Shown here piece after piece: positions 1-3,169 of a stretch of 5,830 nt of DNA. This DNA comes from Bryobacterales bacterium (GTDB lineage Bacteria; Acidobacteriota; Terriglobia; Bryobacterales; Bryobacteraceae). Positions within the stretch are counted from its first letter, which is position 1; every line of letters begins with the position of its first letter. The stretch covers positions 1-5,830 of the forward strand of contig JALOKO010000270.1 in assembly GCA_025456495.1 (NCBI GenBank). Direction: 5' to 3'. The notes beneath the pieces were generated by a model. The model did no database searches. It had not been told where the DNA came from and saw only the letters and a program-made list of their open reading frames with translations. The position numbers were made by a program, and so were the translations under genes.

Positions 1-185
1 CCAAACTCCATGACATGCGCCGTCAGCATGAAGATGATCAACAGCACCAGGACGACGTCCACCAGCGGCACCACGTTCATTTCGGAAACAATGCCGCTCA
101 TGCGACGGCGGTGCGAAAAGGCGGAGCCGGAAAGCCGACTGCCAGACTTTCCGTTACCATTTCCGTTGGCTGCGTTGATGCCCAT
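1..185 (-). CDS. tolR: TolR/ExbD-family biopolymer transport protein, N-terminal part
   Basis: This is the small single-pass inner-membrane subunit of a TolQ-TolR or ExbB-ExbD proton channel, which couples the proton motive force to outer-membrane work. Sixty-one codons are visible; the periplasmic domain lies beyond the left edge. A Gly/Asn/Ser-rich cytoplasmic tail (residues 1-24) leads to basic HRRR (25-28). The family signature follows: EMNVVPLVDVVLVLLIIFM at 35-53, one transmembrane helix. D43 in this helix aligns with the essential proton-carrying Asp of TolR and ExbD (family knowledge). The ATG at 185-183 is supported by a GAGGG ribosome site on the minus strand at 195-191, five bases upstream. 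It lies one base after the tolQ stop, so the two are almost certainly co-transcribed. The TolR rather than ExbD name rests mainly on the TolQ-like partner; the missing C-terminus would decide. Confidence 0.88.
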   Translation of the reverse strand, partial: MGINAANGNGNGKSGSRLSGSAFSHRRRMSGIVSEMNVVPLVDVVLVLLIIFMLTAHVMEF

Positions 186-186
186 G

Positions 187-927
187 CTAGCCCTCGAAGG
201 TACGCTCTGCCAGGTTCATGAATTCCAGCGCGAAATCGTCCAACCGCGCGCCAATCTGCTGTAGTTGGGCTCCGAAATGGTTATAGGCGACGGCGGCGGG
301 AATGGCTGCGCCCAGGCCCAGGGCCGTCGCCACCAAAGCTTCTGAGATACCCGGCGCCACGAATCGAAGACTCGCGCTGCCGGCGGCTGCCAAACCCTGG
401 AAGGCATTGATGATGCCCCACACAGTGCCGAACAACCCGATGAAGGGACACACTGAGGCGGTGGTGGCCAACCAGTTGAGGTTCTTCTCCATACGGCCGA
501 GCTCAGCGTTGATGCCCAGCATCAGGCTGCGCTCCATGGACGCCTTGTTAGAGATGGTCCCCTTCGCACGGGCCTGTCGGGCCACCTCGTCGTAACCGAA
601 CTCAAACACCGTCACCACAGGAGCCGGGCGGAACTGCTCACTGGCCATCGCCATCGCCTCCAAGCCAGGGGACTTGCGAAAGGCGCGCAGGAAGCGGTCG
701 TTTGACCCCGCCACCATACGCATCTCCTTCCACTTGTTGAAGATGATGGTCCAGGAGAAGATGGAGAACAGCAGCAGGATGACATCCACGGTCAGCGCCA
801 GCGGACTGGCCGAAAGCACCAGCTCCAGCAGGCCCTTTTGGGGCAATTCCGCAAGCGTCTCCGGAGGGGGCAGCGTCTCCGAGGCCACTTGACCGGCTTG
901 GAAGAAGAAAGCAATTGGCGTGATCAC
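187..927 (-). CDS. tolQ: TolQ/ExbB/MotA-family proton channel subunit, probably TolQ
   Basis: TolQ is the polytopic inner-membrane stator of the Tol-Pal system, which keeps the outer membrane attached and constricts it at division; the paralogue ExbB powers TonB receptors. The 246-residue protein is slightly longer than E. coli TolQ (about 230) because of a hydrophobic and Pro/Glu-containing N-terminal tail (1-40). Three membrane helices are visible near 43-63, 153-175 and 192-216. The second holds ATTASVCPFIGLFGTVWG (154-171) and the third EALVATALGLGAAIPA (196-211); both are the most conserved blocks of the MotA/TolQ/ExbB domain and carry the pore-lining Thr positions (T155/T156 and T201). 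PFIGLFGTVWGI is closer to TolQ than to ExbB. The GTG start at 927 is the only usable one, because an in-frame TGA lies nine codons upstream. A purine-rich AGGAAAGG (948-941, minus strand) lies a rather long 13 bases before it. Confidence 0.93.
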   Translation of the reverse strand: MITPIAFFFQAGQVASETLPPPETLAELPQKGLLELVLSASPLALTVDVILLLFSIFSWTIIFNKWKEMRMVAGSNDRFLRAFRKSPGLEAMAMASEQFRPAPVVTVFEFGYDEVARQARAKGTISNKASMERSLMLGINAELGRMEKNLNWLATTASVCPFIGLFGTVWGIINAFQGLAAAGSASLRFVAPGISEALVATALGLGAAIPAAVAYNHFGAQLQQIGARLDDFALEFMNLAERTFEG

Positions 928-940
928 GCGATCCGGGCTA

Positions 941-948
941 CCTTTCCT
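941..948 (-). promoter_or_regulatory. candidate ribosome binding site of tolQ
   Basis: On the minus strand AGGAAAGG lies 13 bases before the GTG start of tolQ. The match to the anti-Shine-Dalgarno sequence is partial and the spacing is longer than usual, but an in-frame stop just upstream leaves no other start for it to serve. The lpxI site across the spacer has the same long spacing. Confidence 0.4.
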
Positions 949-961
949 TACTCACCTAGGA

Positions 962-990
962 TAAAACCAATCGTGAGGAAAATGGTTTTA
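962..990. promoter_or_regulatory. perfect inverted repeat TAAAACCA-N13-TGGTTTTA upstream of tolQ
   Basis: The arms at 962-969 and 983-990 are perfect 8-bp reverse complements. Arm starts are 21 bp apart, about two helical turns, which would put both on the same face of DNA. The site lies 35 bp before the tolQ start and about 155 bp before lpxI, in a divergent spacer. That geometry fits an operator for a dimeric regulator. A transcript hairpin is less likely: the 13-base loop is large and no U-tract follows. TACAAT at 989-994 (plus strand) resembles a -10 box and would overlap the right arm, but no good -35 box accompanies it. The role is inferred from symmetry and position only. Confidence 0.45.
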
Positions 991-1026
991 CAATCAAACT
1001 GCGCTCGGCTTCCCCAGCGCGTTTGT

Positions 1027-1062
1027 GGGGGGGGGAGTATCGGGAGGATACACCTCCCTATC
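1027..1062. repeat. G9 run followed by overlapping short inverted repeats in the lpxI leader
   Basis: A run of nine G (1027-1035) is followed by three interlocking inverted repeats. They are GTATC/GATAC (1037-1041 with 1047-1051), GGGAGG/CCTCCC (1042-1047 with 1053-1058, loop ATACA) and GATA/TATC (1047-1050 with 1059-1062). The first two share bases, so as RNA they could not both form. There is no following U-tract, so this is not a standard terminator. It lies about 85-110 bases before the lpxI ATG. Whether it is transcribed with lpxI is unknown. Confidence 0.4.
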
Positions 1063-1104
1063 AGTATGACGCGCAACGGGAAGCGAAAGTCGATGGTTGT
1101 CGCG

Positions 1105-1119
1105 GTAACCACTGTAACC
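1105..1119. repeat. short direct repeat GTAACC-N3-GTAACC
   Basis: GTAACC occurs at 1105-1110 and again at 1114-1119, 9 bp apart start to start. The first copy is also the right arm of TGGTT-N8-AACCA (1094-1111). Such short repeats can be protein-binding half-sites but also arise by chance. It sits 27 bases before the lpxI start, a position that could influence translation or transcription. Confidence 0.2.
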
Positions 1120-1145
1120 CGGTGAACGAAGGCCAGCGTGTTGTC

Positions 1146-1967
1146 ATGAAGTTTGGACTGATTGCCGGTAACGGAACGTTTCCTTTGCTTGCTTTGCGGG
1201 CCGCTCGCGAGGCAGGGGATGAGGCCGTCGCCTTCGCCATTCGCGAAGAGGCCAGCGCGGAAGTGGAAGCGCTTGCCGTGCGTACGCATTGGATCTCGCT
1301 AGGCCAGTTGGGAAAACTCATCCAGCTTTGCCAGCAGGAGGGCATCCGGCAGGTGATGATGGCCGGACAGGTGAAACACGGGCAGATTTTCTCCCGCATC
1401 CGTCCGGATTGGAAGATGGTGAAGGTGCTGGCCTCATTGGCTCATCAGAACACCGATTCGCTGATCGGAGCGGTGATTCGGGCGTTGGGGGACGAAGGCA
1501 TCGAACTGGTGGATTCCACCTTGCTGCTGAAGCCGATGCTGGCCACCGAGGGCGTCATGAGCAAGCGCGCGCCATCGAAGGACGAGCAGCGGGACATCGA
1601 TTACGGCCACCGGATCGCGGCCGCGCTTTCCGGCGTGGACGTGGGCCAAAGCGTGGCGATTTGTGACCGGGCCTGCGTGGCGGTAGAGGCCATGGAGGGC
1701 ACCGACGCCATGCTGCGGCGCGCGGCAAGCCTGGTGGCCGGACGTCCTCTTTGCCTGGTGAAAGGCTCCCGTCGACGGAAGCATCTGCTGTTTGACGTGC
1801 CGGTGTTGGGGAGGAATTCCGTGCCTGTCCTTGAGGAAACAGGAACGCGTGCCATTGCTGTGGATGCGGGCCGTACCTTGTTGCTGGAAAAGCCGGTGTT
1901 CTTGAAAGAGCTGGATCAATTGGGAGTCGCGCTGGTGGGATTGGCCACGCAAGCGGAGGCGGACTGA
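1146..1967 (+). CDS. lpxI: UDP-2,3-diacylglucosamine diphosphatase, LpxI family (DUF1009)
   Basis: LpxI hydrolyses UDP-2,3-diacylglucosamine to lipid X and UMP in the cytoplasm, the fourth step of lipid A synthesis; it replaces the unrelated LpxH in many bacteria. The 273-residue protein matches the usual LpxI length. It opens with MKFGLIAGNGTFPLLALRAA, the typical N-terminal block. QVMMAGQVKHGQIF lies at 69-82. The C-terminal half has LATEGVMSKRAPS (132-144), VAVEAMEGTDAML (178-190) and FDVPVLGRNSV (216-226). D217 in FDVPVLG probably corresponds to the Asp shown to be essential in Caulobacter LpxI, by motif position rather than alignment. ATG 1146 is chosen because the family begins here; GAAGG at 1128-1132 is a ribosome site with long (13-base) spacing. 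In many genomes lpxI sits between lpxA and lpxB; here it stands alone, divergent from tolQR. Confidence 0.95.
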   Translation: MKFGLIAGNGTFPLLALRAAREAGDEAVAFAIREEASAEVEALAVRTHWISLGQLGKLIQLCQQEGIRQVMMAGQVKHGQIFSRIRPDWKMVKVLASLAHQNTDSLIGAVIRALGDEGIELVDSTLLLKPMLATEGVMSKRAPSKDEQRDIDYGHRIAAALSGVDVGQSVAICDRACVAVEAMEGTDAMLRRAASLVAGRPLCLVKGSRRRKHLLFDVPVLGRNSVPVLEETGTRAIAVDAGRTLLLEKPVFLKELDQLGVALVGLATQAEAD

Positions 1968-2091
1968 GCGTCGACCGCGATGACAACGCGGGAGTTGTTG
2001 CGGTTCTCGGACGATTTCTTGGGAAATTCCATGGGGACCCAGCATTAGTACCCTAAAGCGCTATGGCGAGCATGTCGATAGGATAGTTGAC
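1968..2091. other. gap between lpxI and the PilZ-like gene, with a possible 22-codon ORF
   Basis: This 124-bp gap has no recognised promoter or terminator. An ATG at 1980 opens a 22-codon frame ending at TAG 2046-2048 (product begins MTTRELLRFSDDFLGN). It lies in the same frame as lpxI and directly after its TGA, has mostly G or C third bases, and has no ribosome site at normal distance. It may be chance, a short peptide, or the remnant of a longer LpxI C-terminus. The part nearest the next gene holds its ribosome binding site. Confidence 0.3.
2080..2083 (+). promoter_or_regulatory. ribosome binding site deciding the PilZ-like gene start
   Basis: AGGA ends eight bases before ATG 2092. It favours this start over the internal in-frame ATG at 2287, which would remove the low-complexity N-terminal tail. 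Confidence 0.5.
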
Positions 2092-2880
2092 ATGAAATCC
2101 GGCTCCTTGCAACCCGATCACAACCCACAACTGGCGAAGGATCAGACCGGTGCGACGAACGGGATCCCAGAGGGATCGTCGCCAGGCTGTATGGGCCTGG
2201 AAGCGTTCCCTGAGGGAGATCGCAACTCGAGCGTTGTTCCCGTCAGTGATCCGCAAGCGGCGGAAGCGGCCGAGGGTGGCATCACGATGCAGGAGGCGGT
2301 TGCCCTGGCGATGGGAAGCAAGGTACCGGCCGAACGGGTGACCCGCGTGCAGGCCCGAGTGCTCTGTTCCGCGCTGGTGGAAGTCCGCTGGAAGGGTCCC
2401 GATGGGTGTACGGAGTTCGCGGTTGCCAACATGGAAGAGATCTGGCAATCCGGCGCCAGCCTTGACCTGGAGGTGAGTGTGCCGGAAGGGGTGTCGATTC
2501 GCCTGCGGCATGGCTCGGATGTTCTGGAGGCACGGGTGCTGTACTGCCAGCAGAATCTCACTGGCTATTCGTTGGGAGTGCAGTTTACGGGTGCGTCGTT
2601 CTGGTCGCCCGAACGCTTTGTGCCCTCGCATGCAGTTGAGTTGGGCGCCCTGGGCAAGGAGATGGGAGGCCTGGGCAAGGAGTCCGCGCTGGGTGAGACA
2701 GATGTGGTTCCCCCACCGGATGAGCCGGGTCTGGCATCGCGAGCAGGAGTTGCACTGAAGCAGCGTCCCAGCCAAGCCCTCGTCCCCAGGCCGCTGACCA
2801 TGGAAGGGTTATCGCCGCTGATTTCGCGCGGATCTCTGGTGGCGCTGAGTCACCAGTTCGTCACCGAACAGCCGGTCTAG
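2092..2880 (+). CDS. hypothetical protein with degenerate PilZ-like domain
   Basis: PilZ domains are beta-barrel modules that often bind cyclic di-GMP and change the activity of an attached or partner protein. In this 262-residue, apparently soluble protein the only folded-looking part is about 84-184. It holds VQARVLCSALVEVRW (86-100), VANMEEIWQSGASLDLE (111-127), GYSLGVQF (158-165) and WSPERFVPSH (171-180). This beta-rich layout resembles PilZ-like proteins common in Acidobacteriota. The canonical RxxxR and (D/N)xSxxG cyclic-di-GMP motifs are not intact: the second is replaced around NMEEIWQSGA, so ligand binding is doubtful. Residues 1-80 and 185-262 are low-complexity and probably disordered, rich in Gly, Pro, Ala, Ser and Glu. 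No signal peptide or membrane helix is seen. It is flanked by gaps on both sides, so it is probably transcribed alone. The PilZ call is pattern recognition, moderately sure. Confidence 0.72.
   Translation: MKSGSLQPDHNPQLAKDQTGATNGIPEGSSPGCMGLEAFPEGDRNSSVVPVSDPQAAEAAEGGITMQEAVALAMGSKVPAERVTRVQARVLCSALVEVRWKGPDGCTEFAVANMEEIWQSGASLDLEVSVPEGVSIRLRHGSDVLEARVLYCQQNLTGYSLGVQFTGASFWSPERFVPSHAVELGALGKEMGGLGKESALGETDVVPPPDEPGLASRAGVALKQRPSQALVPRPLTMEGLSPLISRGSLVALSHQFVTEQPV
2650..2682 (+). repeat. short in-gene direct repeat encoding LGKE-MGG-LGKE
   Basis: CTGGGCAAGGAG occurs exactly at 2650-2661 and 2671-2682, a 21-bp period, giving two LGKE units at residues 187-190 and 194-197 of the PilZ-like protein. 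It marks the start of the low-complexity C-terminal tail and suggests slippage or a small local duplication. Confidence 0.6.
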
Positions 2881-2930
2881 AGGGGTCCGCGCGTCGCCCG
2901 GCGATTCGGCCAGGACGTTGACCGCGAGGG

Positions 2931-3039
2931 CAATGCGGTCGTCACAGGCGATGCGGTCGTCACAGGCGATGCGGTCGCCATAAAGCGATGCGGTCGTCGC
3001 AGGCGATGCGGTCGTCGCAGGCGATGTGGGCGACGCGGG
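2931..3039. repeat. imperfect 18-bp tandem repeat, about six units
   Basis: Consecutive units start at 2931, 2949, 2967, 2986, 3004 and 3022, with consensus CGATGCGGTCGTCRCAGG. Units 1-2 end in TCACAGG and units 4-5 in TCGCAGG; units 4 and 5 are identical. Unit 3 is 19 bp with a diverged end (GCCATAAAG), and unit 6 is degenerate. There are no spacers between units, so this is a minisatellite-like array rather than CRISPR. It lies between the PilZ-like gene stop and the receptor start. The unit is six codons long (GDAVVT/GDAVVA in one reading), but the 19-bp unit breaks the frame, so it is unlikely to be translated as it stands. Confidence 0.85.
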
Positions 3040-3094
3040 CGTATTCGTGGCCCCTATCCGGTCTCATCCCTCACACGAAATGGGTGGCGCGCCT

Positions 3095-3106
3095 ACTCGT
3101 GCGAGT
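3095..3106. promoter_or_regulatory. small dyad ACTCG-TG-CGAGT upstream of the receptor gene
   Basis: Two perfect 5-bp arms separated by TG lie 63 bp before the receptor ATG, next to the 8-bp palindrome GGCGCGCC (3086-3093). The placement would suit an operator, but the element is short and GC-rich DNA yields such dyads by chance. No convincing -35/-10 pair was found around it. Confidence 0.25.
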
Positions 3107-3159
3107 CTCGTAACACGGCTTGCATCCTTCCATCCGGCACAGCCCAGTTTGGCTACACT

Positions 3160-3164
3160 GGGAG
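3160..3164 (+). promoter_or_regulatory. ribosome binding site deciding the receptor start
   Basis: GGGAG ends five bases before ATG 3170, which favours this codon over the in-frame ATG at 3182 (17 bases away) and over the in-frame ATG at 3080, which has no such site. Confidence 0.5.
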
Positions 3165-3169
3165 CCTTG

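Noticed and set aside
992..997. TTGATT (minus strand) as the tolQ -35 box
   Set aside because: At 16-18 bp spacing there is no -10-like sequence. The nearest candidate, TATCCT (963-958), would need a 28-bp spacer.
1122..1124. GTG as an alternative lpxI start
   Set aside because: It would add eight residues before the conserved MKFGLIAGNG opening and has no ribosome site.
1434..2045. 203-codon minus-strand open frame over lpxI
   Set aside because: The plus strand here encodes clear LpxI motifs. The antisense product is low in recognisable motifs and has no ribosome site or family resemblance.
2053..2775. 240-codon minus-strand open frame over the PilZ-like gene
   Set aside because: The plus-strand frame has a ribosome site and domain-like blocks, while the antisense product shows no domain. 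The plus-strand assignment is less certain here than elsewhere.
2931..3039. CRISPR array
   Set aside because: The 18-bp units touch each other with no unique spacers and there are no cas genes, so it is a plain tandem repeat.
3154..3159. TACACT as a -10 box for the receptor gene
   Set aside because: It lies only 10 bases before the ATG, so transcription would begin after the ribosome site, and no -35 box is found at 16-18 bp.
2984..3169. Upstream extension of the receptor frame, including ATG 3080 and the GDAVVA-coding repeats
   Set aside because: The frame is open by chance. An extension would bury the signal peptide, and there is no ribosome site at 3080.
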